From: Phenylobacterium sp.
GTDB taxonomy: Bacteria; Pseudomonadota; Alphaproteobacteria; Caulobacterales; Caulobacteraceae
Assembly (NCBI RefSeq): GCF_004297125.1
Contig: NZ_SCVD01000040.1
Location: 124,001-188,000 of the forward strand
DNA: 64,000 nucleotides
Reading direction: 5' to 3'
The position numbers were made by a program, and so were the translations under genes. Positions 44,501 through 52,061 of this stretch are shown here, one piece after another (position 1 is the stretch's first letter; every line of letters starts with the position of its first letter). The notes below the pieces were generated by a model, which made no database searches, was not told where the DNA came from, and worked only from the letters and a program-made list of their open reading frames with translations.

Positions 44501-45169
44501 CTAGAGTACGCGGGAGGCCCTGGTGATCTTCACCGGGGCCTTCAGCATTTCGCCCTTCATGGCGCCTTCGCCCCGATTGGGGTCGACGGGCATGGCGATG
44601 ATCTTCTGGACCACGTCCAGTCCTTCGACGACCTGACCGAAGGCGGCGAACCCGGGCGTCTTCTTCGGATCCTTGGGGTCGGCGTCGAGATAGCTCATGT
44701 CGCCCAGGGTGATCGACCAGTCCGACTGCGCGGTGCCCGGCGCATGGCGACCCATCGAGATCGTCCCGTTCGTCTTGTGGGTCAGACCGGTCTTGATCGT
44801 GGACTCGTGGGCGATGGGTGGCAGCACCTTCTTGGGGTCGTTCTGCAGGCCGCCCTGGATCAGGCCGTAGTCGTTTCCCGTGTAGCCCGGCGGGCGCGAG
44901 GCCCGGTAGAAGGTCGCGCCGTTGAACAGGCCGCGGTCCACGTACTTGAGGTAATTGGCCACCGTGATCGGCGCCTTGTCGGGGAACAGTTCGACGACGA
45001 TGACGCCTTGCGCGGTCTCCAGCTTCACCTTTGGATTGGGCTTGGCTGGCGGCGTGGGCGGGGGCACAGGCGCCGGATCGGGCGCGGGAGCCAGCGTGGC
45101 GGCGGGCTGGGCGTGGGCGGCGCTGGTGAGCGCGGCCAGCGATAGCGTGATGAGCGTGCGGCGGAGCAT
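44501..45169 (-). CDS. Secreted cyclophilin-type peptidylprolyl isomerase
   Basis: A 222-residue protein with a signal peptide (1-20, ending SAAHA), a proline-rich spacer (~25-45) and a PpiA/PpiB-type cyclophilin domain. The domain starts VKLETAQGVIVVELFPDKAP and has YLKYVDRGLFNGATFYR and GFAAFGQVVEGLDVVQKI. It catalyses cis-trans isomerisation of prolyl bonds in the periplasm. The ATG at 45169 is the first start that gives the signal peptide. Confidence 0.9.
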   Translation of the reverse strand: MLRRTLITLSLAALTSAAHAQPAATLAPAPDPAPVPPPTPPAKPNPKVKLETAQGVIVVELFPDKAPITVANYLKYVDRGLFNGATFYRASRPPGYTGNDYGLIQGGLQNDPKKVLPPIAHESTIKTGLTHKTNGTISMGRHAPGTAQSDWSITLGDMSYLDADPKDPKKTPGFAAFGQVVEGLDVVQKIIAMPVDPNRGEGAMKGEMLKAPVKITRASRVL

Positions 45170-45177
45170 GCCGCAGA

Positions 45178-45774
45178 CTAGACCTGCGGCAGGCGGCTCC
45201 GCCAGTCCGGGTCGCGGTCGTTCGTGATGCCGACCACTTGCAGGAAACTGACCGCGGGCACGGCCTTTCCGGTTACCGACTGGCGAGCCTCCACATAGAG
45301 CGGGACGACGACCCACGACGGCGGGAAGCCCTTGAGGTCGGGATCGGTGACCAGGCTCGGGGGCAGGGCGCGCTCGAACGCCGGCGTGCAGCGGAAGTGC
45401 AGCGGAGCGATGGACCCGCAGTCCAGCAGCACCCGGTCATCGTCCAGGTCCGCCGGCAGGGCGCCGGTCAGCCCGCGGGCCCGCAGGACGCCGGCGGCGA
45501 CGAACCGGCCGGTCCGGCTCCAGCGGTCGTCGTCCGGCGTCGGCTCGCCGCACATAGGGCACAGCATGGCGCGCACGCTGTCGCGCTGGCGGCGCAGGTG
45601 ATTGCGGGCGTTCAGCGGCTTGCCCTGGCCCGGCTTCCACGCCTGCAGGGCGGCGACCTGGCCGTCCACGGTGGGGCAAGGTCCGACCCCTGCCGGCGCT
45701 TCCTCGGACCAGCTCACGACCCAGGGGATGTCGACGCCGATCTTCGGCGGCGCAGGAACTACCGGTTGGCGCAT
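45178..45774 (-). CDS. Uncharacterised protein with a CPMCG knuckle
   Basis: A 198-residue protein not recognised as a named family. CPMCGEPTPDDD (about residues 72-83) is a single zinc-ribbon-like knuckle. A later CGS (Cys about 118) and CTP (about 129) could supply further ligands. No signal peptide or membrane segment. It starts just after, and overlaps by 16 bases, the end of the upstream DUF4440-like gene, so the two may be co-transcribed. Confidence 0.65.
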   Translation of the reverse strand: MRQPVVPAPPKIGVDIPWVVSWSEEAPAGVGPCPTVDGQVAALQAWKPGQGKPLNARNHLRRQRDSVRAMLCPMCGEPTPDDDRWSRTGRFVAAGVLRARGLTGALPADLDDDRVLLDCGSIAPLHFRCTPAFERALPPSLVTDPDLKGFPPSWVVVPLYVEARQSVTGKAVPAVSFLQVVGITNDRDPDWRSRLPQV

Positions 45775-46262
45775 TTGAAGAACGTATCCGTGTGGCCGTT
45801 GGAGAGAAGCCGCCCGCCCTGCAGCACCAGCGCCTGGCCGCGGTAGGCGCAGAGCCGGCGTACCTTGCCCTCGGTCTCCACGGTCGTGGTGACGCGCGAG
45901 ACGACCCGGGCCGAGCGTCCGTCGGCGGCGACCTGGACCCGCGTGACCTGGCCGGCCTCGCGCGGCCAGACCTTGGCGAAGGCCTTGCGCGCCTGGACGC
46001 GGGCTTCCGGCAGGCGGCTGGTCCCGTAGAGCACGGGCGGCTGGTCGCCGGCGTAGGCCTGGTCGGTGAAGCGGGCGTCGGGTGTGAAGGCCGCGAAATA
46101 GCGGTCCAGCTCGCCCTTGTTCCAGGCGGCTTCCTGCCCGGCCACGAAGGCGCGGACCTGGGCCTCCGCGATCGCGGGCTGGGCGGCCGCCGGCGCCGCG
46201 ACGAAGGTCAGCAGGAGGGCGGCCAGCAGGAGGGCGGCCGGAAGGAAGGCGAACCTGCGCAT
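45759..46262 (-). CDS. Secreted DUF4440/SnoaL-like protein
   Basis: A 167-residue protein with a strong signal peptide (1-28, ending APAAA). The mature NTF2-like domain begins AIAEAQVRAFVAGQEAAWNK and has the typical YFAAFTPDARF. Similar proteins are secreted with unknown ligands. GAGGAG supports the ATG at 46262; an upstream TTG start is possible but has no ribosome site. It follows the EcsC-type gene on the same strand, nine bases after its stop. Confidence 0.8.
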   Translation of the reverse strand: MRRFAFLPAALLLAALLLTFVAAPAAAQPAIAEAQVRAFVAGQEAAWNKGELDRYFAAFTPDARFTDQAYAGDQPPVLYGTSRLPEARVQARKAFAKVWPREAGQVTRVQVAADGRSARVVSRVTTTVETEGKVRRLCAYRGQALVLQGGRLLSNGHTDTFFKCANR

Positions 46263-46270
46263 GCCGCTCC

Positions 46271-47044
46271 TCAACTCGCGAGCCAGCGCATCCGATAGCC
46301 GTTCATGGCCGTGTCGCCCAGCCGTTCCAGCAGCCGCCAGTTCACGAAGGCGCCGATCGGAGCCCCGACGATCGGGATCATCTGGGCCAGTTTCGCCAGG
46401 TCGATGTAGTCGCGGTACTCGCGCTGGAAGGTCCGCCAGTCGAAGTGCTCGAAGTCCGCCGGATGCTGGCGGCCGTCCCAGCCCTCCAGTCCGTGGAACA
46501 CCGCGGCCCGATGCTCCGCGCCCGAGAAGGCAAGCTGGAACAGGGCCAGGATGTAGAGCCGCTCGTCGAAGCGGTCGGCCTCGTGGCCGTAGAGGGCCGA
46601 AAGGTCGAACAGCAGCTTGACCTTGATGACCAGCAGGGCCGGGAAGTCGGCGAGCGCCAGCCAGAAGCCGCCCGCGCCGGCGACGCCGCCCTCGACGGCG
46701 GCGGTCTTGCGGTAGGCGTCGATGGCCTCCCGCGCCCGGCGGTCGCGCTCGGCCAGGGAGACGCCGATCAGCGGCGGGGCGGTCGTCAGGTCGGCGCCGG
46801 TGAGGATGGTGCGGGTCATGCGCTCGATCACCGTGGTCACGGCGGCGTGGACCTGTTCCGGGATGATGCGGTTGATCCGCCCCTGCACGCCGCGAGCGGC
46901 GCGGTCGAGTGCGTTGGGCGGCTTCAGCACCTGGGCGCGCCAGTGCGCGACCTCGACGCGGGCCCAGCCCTCGTAGGCGGCGTCGCCGGCTCCGAAGGGT
47001 GGGGTGGCTCGAGCTATCGGAACATCACCAGCTGCAGGATCCAC
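46271..47044 (-). CDS. EcsC family protein
   Basis: About 257 residues, with the EcsC-like pattern: AREAIDAYRKTAAVEGGVAG, GGFWLALADFPALLVIKVKL (a hydrophobic segment) and LAKLAQMIPIVGAPIGAFVN. EcsC-type proteins accompany membrane or ABC-transport functions; the role here is unknown. The start is uncertain: no ATG precedes the conserved region in frame, and the GTG at 47044 lies inside the small ORF upstream, which would give a 31-base overlap. Confidence 0.75.
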   Translation of the reverse strand: MDPAAGDVPIARATPPFGAGDAAYEGWARVEVAHWRAQVLKPPNALDRAARGVQGRINRIIPEQVHAAVTTVIERMTRTILTGADLTTAPPLIGVSLAERDRRAREAIDAYRKTAAVEGGVAGAGGFWLALADFPALLVIKVKLLFDLSALYGHEADRFDERLYILALFQLAFSGAEHRAAVFHGLEGWDGRQHPADFEHFDWRTFQREYRDYIDLAKLAQMIPIVGAPIGAFVNWRLLERLGDTAMNGYRMRWLAS

Positions 47045-47163
47045 GCGGCGAGCGCGGTCAGCACCGTGCCCGTGAGCAGGCCGCGCACGAAGGCGCCGTT
47101 GCGCTCCCACCAGACCCGCCGCACGCGCATCCGCTGGGCCCGATCGACCTTCCGTCTCTGCAT
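47014..47163 (-). CDS. Small single-pass membrane protein (49 residues)
   Basis: An ATG-started frame gives a basic N terminus (MQRRKVDRAQRMRVRRVWWE) and one hydrophobic helix (about residues 28-47, LLTGTVLTALAAWILQLVMF), ending in TAG. It precedes and overlaps the EcsC-type gene in the same direction. The positive-inside layout is typical of real small membrane proteins, but there is no homology evidence. Confidence 0.5.
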   Translation of the reverse strand: MQRRKVDRAQRMRVRRVWWERNGAFVRGLLTGTVLTALAAWILQLVMFR

Positions 47164-47334
47164 GTCGTTCCGTTCCCCCCGCTGGCGGCCGTTCTAGCGC
47201 ACCAAGCCGGGACCGGTCGAATCCCGAACCTCGGTCGGCGACGCGGTTTGCGTCGCGCAGCCGGGCTTTTGGGTTGATCCTCTGGTCAGCGCCTATAGGT
47301 TCGCGCGGGTCGGGGGGTCGTTCCGGAGCATATA

Positions 47335-47706
47335 TTGTCCGACGACCCAGAACTTGCTGCGTTCGCGCGCGAGCACATGAGATCCGTCTGGGCGGTCGAG
47401 CTGTTGCTGCTGCTCCGGCGTGACGCCGAGCGCTGTTGGGCGCCGGACGAGCTGGTGCGGGAGCTTCGCGCCAGCAACAATCTCGTGCGCGACAACCTGG
47501 CGGCCTTCCAGAAGAGCGGACTGGCGGTCGAGGACGACGCGGGTTGCTGGCGATATGCCCCGGCCATCCCGCTGCTCGACGATCTGGCGATTCGGCTGGA
47601 GGCCGCCTACCGTGAGCGGCCGGTGGCGATCATCAACCTCATCGCGGCGCCCCCGGACCCGATCCAGGGGTTGGCCGACGCATTCAAATGGCGAGGGGAC
47701 AAGTAA
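47335..47706 (+). CDS. Winged-helix-like protein heading the DUF5985 cassette
   Basis: A 123-residue soluble protein starting at TTG. The middle part (about 20-75) looks like a winged helix (VWAVELLLLLRRDAERCWAP, then LVRELRASNNLVRDNLAAFQ), so it may bind DNA. Its stop codon overlaps the ATG of the first DUF5985 gene (TAATG). The gene triad is compact, and the helix-turn-helix partner may regulate or signal for the two membrane proteins. Confidence 0.65.
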   Translation: MSDDPELAAFAREHMRSVWAVELLLLLRRDAERCWAPDELVRELRASNNLVRDNLAAFQKSGLAVEDDAGCWRYAPAIPLLDDLAIRLEAAYRERPVAIINLIAAPPDPIQGLADAFKWRGDK

Positions 47707-47978
47707 TGACCGCCCTGGGCCCCTCCCTGGTCTACGCCCTGTGCCTGGCCGCCAGCGCCGTCTGCGCGTTCCTGCTGCTTCACGCCTGGCGGCAGACGCG
47801 CTCGCGGTTGTTGTTCTGGGCGGCGTTGGGCTTCGTCTTCCTGGCCGTGAACAACCTGTTCCTGGTGGGCGACCTGGTGCTGTTCCCCCAGGTGGATCTA
47901 TGGGGCTGGCGACAGGCCGCCTCGGGACTATCCGTGGCGGTGCTGCTCTACGGCTTCGTCTGGGAGGCCGAGCGTTGA
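47706..47978 (+). CDS. DUF5985 membrane protein, copy 1
   Basis: A 90-residue protein with three predicted membrane helices (about 8-28, 33-55 and 62-85) and the DUF5985 pattern LLFWAALGFVFLAVNNLFLV. Members are small alphaproteobacterial membrane proteins that occur in pairs. The start overlaps the preceding stop and the stop overlaps the next start, so it is coupled on both sides. Function unknown. Confidence 0.8.
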   Translation: MTALGPSLVYALCLAASAVCAFLLLHAWRQTRSRLLFWAALGFVFLAVNNLFLVGDLVLFPQVDLWGWRQAASGLSVAVLLYGFVWEAER

Positions 47979-48253
47979 CCCAGCCCGATCCGATCATCGC
48001 GGCCTTCACGTCCGGCGCCCTGACGATGGGCTTCCTGGCGGTGGGCCTGTTCTTCCTGAAGTTCTGGCGGCGGACCGGCGACCGCCTGTTCGCCACTTTC
48101 GCGGTGGCCTTCGCGCTGCTGGCCGTCAATCAGGCCGCGCCCGTGCTCACCAGCATCCCGGACGAGCATCAGGGCTACATCTATCTGCTTCGGCTGGCCG
48201 CGTTCCTGCTGATCATCCTGGCGGTGCTGCGCAAGAACTTCGGGCGGCGGTGA
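47975..48253 (+). CDS. DUF5985 membrane protein, copy 2
   Basis: A 92-residue paralogue of the preceding gene, with three helices and LFATFAVAFALLAVNQAAPV in place of the copy-1 signature. It begins at a TTG overlapping the preceding stop (TTGA). The pair may form a heteromeric membrane complex. A hairpin terminator follows directly. Confidence 0.78.
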   Translation: MTQPDPIIAAFTSGALTMGFLAVGLFFLKFWRRTGDRLFATFAVAFALLAVNQAAPVLTSIPDEHQGYIYLLRLAAFLLIILAVLRKNFGRR

Positions 48254-48257
48254 ATCT

Positions 48258-48292
48258 TCCTCTCCCCCGAGGTTGGGCCTCGGGAGAGAGGA
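48258..48292. terminator. Bidirectional hairpin between convergent genes
   Basis: A 15-bp stem (48258-48272 with 48278-48292, one mismatch) with a 5-base loop (TTGGG). It lies between the DUF5985 gene and the SRPBCC gene that points toward it. The stem is GC-rich and there is no U-run. Confidence 0.65.
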
Positions 48293-48301
48293 GGGTCGAC
48301 G

Positions 48302-48790
48302 CTATTTCGCCTCGGCCATGCCCTTCATGGTGGCCATGACGCCGGCGAACATGGTCTGGCGACGGGTCTTGTTGGCCTCGCGCTGTTCGGCGGGGACGCT
48401 CGTCTGGTCGAAGAACAGGCTGTAGACCAGCTTCGAGCTCTTCTTGTCGATCGGGCGGATCTCCACCGTGCCATGGTAGAGGATCTTCGGGTCCACGTCG
48501 GCGTAGGTGTAGGACAGCGGGGTGACCGCCACGATCACCTCCTCGATCCGGTTCGCGATCTTGCGCACGGCGCCCAGCTCGCCGTCCTTGCCCGAGGTGA
48601 TCTCGCAGGTGGTCTTCAGCCACGCGCCGATGTCGCAATAGCCCTTCATCTTGGCCCACGCCGTCTCGGCCGGCAGGTTGATGGTGGTCTCCTGGACGAT
48701 CGAGACGTAGTCGCCGGCGGCCCGGGCGGAGCCAGCGAGGCTGAGCGCGGCGACACAGGCGGCGAGGCCGGCGAACGGACGGATGGTCAT
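48302..48790 (-). CDS. Secreted SRPBCC family protein
   Basis: A 162-residue protein with a signal peptide (1-24, ending SARA) and a polyketide-cyclase/START-like (SRPBCC) domain: VSIVQETTINLPAETAWAKM, AVRKIANRIEEVIVAVTPL and a C-terminal long helix. Such domains bind hydrophobic ligands. The ATG at 48790 gives the signal peptide. Function unknown. Confidence 0.8.
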   Translation of the reverse strand: MTIRPFAGLAACVAALSLAGSARAAGDYVSIVQETTINLPAETAWAKMKGYCDIGAWLKTTCEITSGKDGELGAVRKIANRIEEVIVAVTPLSYTYADVDPKILYHGTVEIRPIDKKSSKLVYSLFFDQTSVPAEQREANKTRRQTMFAGVMATMKGMAEAK

Positions 48791-48854
48791 TTCTTTGGTT
48801 TCCCCCAATGGACTGGCGCCACTGTGGACGGCGCATACCGGTTTTCGCAAGCGC

Positions 48855-49550
48855 TCAGGGATTCCTCGGCTCGATCTCGAAGCCCAGAACGCGGTCGTCG
48901 GCGCACAGGCGCTCGGCCAGCTCGCGCGTCTGGCGGCCGCTGGGGCCATGGAGCGCGGCGCCAAGCTCGATGGCCTCCCCCCGGTGGGTCAGCTTGTGGC
49001 CGACCGCGCGCGGCTTGAGGCTGAGATCCGTCATGAGCTTGAGGAACGCATCCTCCGGGAACGGGCCTGGACGGCGATAGCGGACACAGACATCGATAAT
49101 GTCGCTCTGCGGCAGGTGGCGGTCGACCCAGCGATAGGCGATCAGCACGATCAGGGTCGCCGCCGTGCCGCCGATGGCCAGGCCATAGGCGCCGACGCCA
49201 TAGAGGGTGCCCAGCGCCGAGGTCACCCACAGCGACGCCGCGGTCGTCAGGCCGTGAACCGACAGCCCGGAGCGGAAGATCACCCCTCCGCAGAGGAAGC
49301 CGATGCCGGTCAGGATGCCGTGCGCCATCCGGACGGGATCGATGCGGATCACGTCCTGCGGCGTGTCGGCGGTGAGCCAGGAAAGCTGGTGGATCGCCAG
49401 CAGCATGAGTAGCGCCGAGGCCAGGGCCACCAGGGTGTGGGTGCGCAGGCCCGCCGCGTGGCCGCCGAATTCGCGCTCGATGCCGATCAGCCCGCCGGCG
49501 ACCAGGGCGCCGACGATCGGCAGGACATAGGCGAAGAAGATCGGCTCCAT
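48855..49550 (-). CDS. MgtC/SapB family membrane protein
   Basis: A 231-residue protein with about five membrane segments in the first ~145 residues and a soluble C-terminal domain. Signatures are GGLIGIEREFGGHAAGLRTH (about 19-38) and GILTGIGFLCGGVIFR. MgtC proteins modulate magnesium homeostasis and F-ATPase or virulence traits in pathogens. The environmental role here is unknown. Confidence 0.88.
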   Translation of the reverse strand: MEPIFFAYVLPIVGALVAGGLIGIEREFGGHAAGLRTHTLVALASALLMLLAIHQLSWLTADTPQDVIRIDPVRMAHGILTGIGFLCGGVIFRSGLSVHGLTTAASLWVTSALGTLYGVGAYGLAIGGTAATLIVLIAYRWVDRHLPQSDIIDVCVRYRRPGPFPEDAFLKLMTDLSLKPRAVGHKLTHRGEAIELGAALHGPSGRQTRELAERLCADDRVLGFEIEPRNP

Positions 49551-49587
49551 GGGGAGCCCAAGCGGCAAGCGCCGCCGTAGGTTCCCG

Positions 49588-49791
49588 TCAGAGGAAGGCC
49601 GGGACCACGTAGATCGCCGCCAGGACCACGATCACCACCAGCAGGATCAGCCCCGCGCGGGGATTGGAGCCCAGGAACGACGCGTTGGGCGCCTTGGGCT
49701 TTGGCGGCGGCTTCTTCGCAGCCTTCTCCCGCTGCTGCTTGTAGCGGCGCAGGTCCGTGACGCGTGGATCCTTGGGTGGGGGCCTGGCCAT
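49588..49791 (-). CDS. Small membrane protein downstream of yebC
   Basis: A 67-residue protein. The N-terminal half is Pro/Lys-rich (PPPKPKAPNAS), and the C-terminal half is one hydrophobic helix (AGLILLVVIVVLAAIYVVPA). The ATG overlaps the yebC stop (TGATG), so it is co-translated with yebC. Function unknown. Confidence 0.6.
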   Translation of the reverse strand: MARPPPKDPRVTDLRRYKQQREKAAKKPPPKPKAPNASFLGSNPRAGLILLVVIVVLAAIYVVPAFL

Positions 49792-50537
49792 CAGCCCGCC
49801 AGTTTCTCCAGGTCCTCGGCCGAGATGTCGGCGTTGGAGTAGACGTTCTGGACGTCGTCGTCGTCTTCCAGCGTCTCGATGAGCTTCATCAGCGTGCCGA
49901 CCGCGTCGCCGGTGAGCGGGGTCAGGGCCTTGGGGCGCCAGGCGAGCTTGGTGGACTGGGCCGGGCCCAGGGCGGCTTCCAGGGCGGCGGCCACGTCGGA
50001 GAGCTGTTCGAAGGCGGTGTAGATGGTGTGGCCGTCCTCGTCGGACTCGACGTCGTCGGCCCCGGCCTCGATGGCGGCCTCCATGACCTTGTCCTCGGAG
50101 CCGGCCTTGGCGTCGTAGGTGATCTGGCCAACCCGGTCCCACATGAAGGACACCGAGCCGGTCTCGCCCAGGTTTCCGCCGCACTTGGTGAAGGTGGAGC
50201 GGACGGTCGAGGCCGAGCGGTTGCGGTTGTCGGTCAGCACCTCGACGATCACGCCGACGCCGCCGGGGCCGAAGCCCTCGTAGCGGATCTCGTCATACGA
50301 CTCGGCGTCGCCGCCGGAGGCCTTCTTGATCGCCCGGTCGATGACGTCCTTGGGCAGGGATTCGCTCTTGGCGTTGTTCACCGCCAGGCGGAGACGCGCA
50401 TTCATCGCGGGGTCGGGGAGGCCCATCTTGGCCGCCACGGTGATCTCGCGGGAGAGCTTGGAGAACAGCTTGGAGCGCACGCTGTCGGCGCGCCCCTTGC
50501 GGTGCATGATGTTCTTGAACTTTGAGTGTCCGGCCAT
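49791..50537 (-). CDS. yebC: YebC/PmpR-type regulatory protein (TACO1 family)
   Basis: A 248-residue protein with the family N terminus MAGHSKFKNIMHRKGRADSV and GLPDPAMNARLRLAVNNAKS. The family includes a DNA-binding regulator (PmpR) and translation factors that relieve ribosome stalling at proline stretches. The gene often sits near ruvCAB; here it is separated from ruvC by about 10 kb. GTTCCGAGCGG precedes the start; the ribosome site is weak. Confidence 0.94.
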   Translation of the reverse strand: MAGHSKFKNIMHRKGRADSVRSKLFSKLSREITVAAKMGLPDPAMNARLRLAVNNAKSESLPKDVIDRAIKKASGGDAESYDEIRYEGFGPGGVGVIVEVLTDNRNRSASTVRSTFTKCGGNLGETGSVSFMWDRVGQITYDAKAGSEDKVMEAAIEAGADDVESDEDGHTIYTAFEQLSDVAAALEAALGPAQSTKLAWRPKALTPLTGDAVGTLMKLIETLEDDDDVQNVYSNADISAEDLEKLAG

Positions 50538-50652
50538 GGTTCCGAGCGGCGATGCGTTTCGTGCGAGGCGGTGCTTCTAACCCGGACGACGGCCTGCGAG
50601 GAACCCCCGGCGGAGCCAAGGGTTAGCCCTGGTCGTCAGCCGGAGCTTTTCC

Positions 50653-50883
50653 ATGACCCTGCCCACCGACGAATTCACCCCAGAGACGCCCAGCGGCGAT
50701 CTAGTCCACTGGATGGAGCCTGGACGCGCGCAACTGGGGGTCGCAGGCGTCTCGACCGCCGCCGTGGCGGTCTTCGCCCTCGGAGTGGTCGCAGCCTTCG
50801 GCGCGCTGGCGGCCTTCCGCTGGCTGGCGCCGCGCCGCGACGGCCTGCCGCCGTGGAAGTGGCGCCGAGGCGCCCTGCACTAG
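50653..50883 (+). CDS. Small uncharacterised membrane protein
   Basis: A 76-residue protein with an acidic N-terminal third, one or two hydrophobic stretches (about 28-57, LGVAGVSTAAVAVFALGVVA) and a basic C terminus (PPWKWRRGALH). GGAG lies about seven bases before the ATG. No family is recognised. It is convergent with a PEP-CTERM gene three bases away. Confidence 0.55.
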   Translation: MTLPTDEFTPETPSGDLVHWMEPGRAQLGVAGVSTAAVAVFALGVVAAFGALAAFRWLAPRRDGLPPWKWRRGALH

Positions 50884-50886
50884 GCG

Positions 50887-51924
50887 CTAGGCGGCGAGGG
50901 CGCGGCGGCGGCGGATCACGGTCCCGGCCGCGCCGAAGCCCAGGATCATCATCGCCCAGGTGGCCGGCTCGGGAACGCCCGGGAAGGTGTAGCCGCCGAA
51001 ATTGGCCATGTGGACCTCGCCGCCCTGGTTGAAGTCGGCGAACACCGCGGTGCCGGTGATGGGGGAATTGCTGAAGGTGGCCGAGGCGTTCGGCGCCAGG
51101 ACCGAGCCCTTGAACTGGCCGTTGAAGCCGATCGTCGTGGCCTCGTAGAAGTTCCAGATCACATTGGCGCCCAGGGTGCTGGCGTCGTCGCCGCCGTTCC
51201 AGTTCGTGCCCGAGGGCAGGACCGGCGCGGAGCCCTTCACGTTGACGATGACGAAGTCGTACGTGCCGATGTCGAACGTGATGTTGCGGCCGTTCAGGAT
51301 GTCGGTGCTGTCCAGGAAGTAGACGGCCGGACCGGTCCCGGACGGCGCGCCGAGCTCGAAGTGGATCTCGTTCGAGCCGACCAGCGTGTAATCGACCGTC
51401 TTGGCGAGCAGCGAGAGCTCCTGGGAGAGATTGTTCAGCGTGGCGTAGTAGCTGGCCTCGGTCGCGGCCAGCGAGGCGGCCAGCCCCGGCACGTTCTGGT
51501 TCACCGTGCTGCCGTTCAGGTTAACCTGGTTCAGCGTGCCGCCGACGTTCACCGTCTGGACGCCGTTCAGGTTGAACTGGTTGTCGACCGAGCCGCCGAT
51601 CAGCGCGCCGGCGCCGTTGTTCAGGTTCTTGGTGTCGCCCTTGACGTCGCCGACCACCGTCAGGCCCGGCTGGGAGGGGCCGGGGTTCGCGCCGAACGAG
51701 CCGGGGTTGTTGTAGAAGGTCGCTGAAGAGCCGGTGACGTTCCCGCCGATGAACGCGCGGCCCTCCACGTCGTGGCCGGCCTTGAAGTCGCCGAACGTGA
51801 TCAGGTTGTACTGGGTCATCAGCTCGAGACCCGCGTTGATCTCGGTCACCCCGGCCTGGGCGCCGGTCGCGCCGAACGCAATGGCCGAGGCGGCGAGCGA
51901 CGCCGCGAGCAGACGATAGGTCAT
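50887..51924 (-). CDS. PEPxxWA-CTERM choice-of-anchor A protein, copy 1
   Basis: A 345-residue protein with a signal peptide (1-25, ending GAQA). The choice-of-anchor A domain begins AGLELMTQYNLITFGDFKAG and VEGRAFIGGNVTGSS. It also contains NFYEATTIGFNGQFKGSVLA and the tail VPEPATWAMMILGFGAAGTV followed by RRRR. The type recalls adhesive surface proteins with a collagen-binding-like fold. The paralogue at 52062 lies in tandem, 137 bases upstream in the same direction. Confidence 0.88.
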   Translation of the reverse strand: MTYRLLAASLAASAIAFGATGAQAGVTEINAGLELMTQYNLITFGDFKAGHDVEGRAFIGGNVTGSSATFYNNPGSFGANPGPSQPGLTVVGDVKGDTKNLNNGAGALIGGSVDNQFNLNGVQTVNVGGTLNQVNLNGSTVNQNVPGLAASLAATEASYYATLNNLSQELSLLAKTVDYTLVGSNEIHFELGAPSGTGPAVYFLDSTDILNGRNITFDIGTYDFVIVNVKGSAPVLPSGTNWNGGDDASTLGANVIWNFYEATTIGFNGQFKGSVLAPNASATFSNSPITGTAVFADFNQGGEVHMANFGGYTFPGVPEPATWAMMILGFGAAGTVIRRRRALAA

Positions 51925-52061
51925 GTGTAGTTCCTCGACGCCCCCGAGCGCTAATGGCCCGTTAGCCAAAGTTAAGCTTTGCAGCAAGGCCACTCGCCGC
52001 CCGGGGGAGAAACCCGACGTTGCGACTCAATCGCAGGTCATGATCGTCGGCCCGCGGCGCC

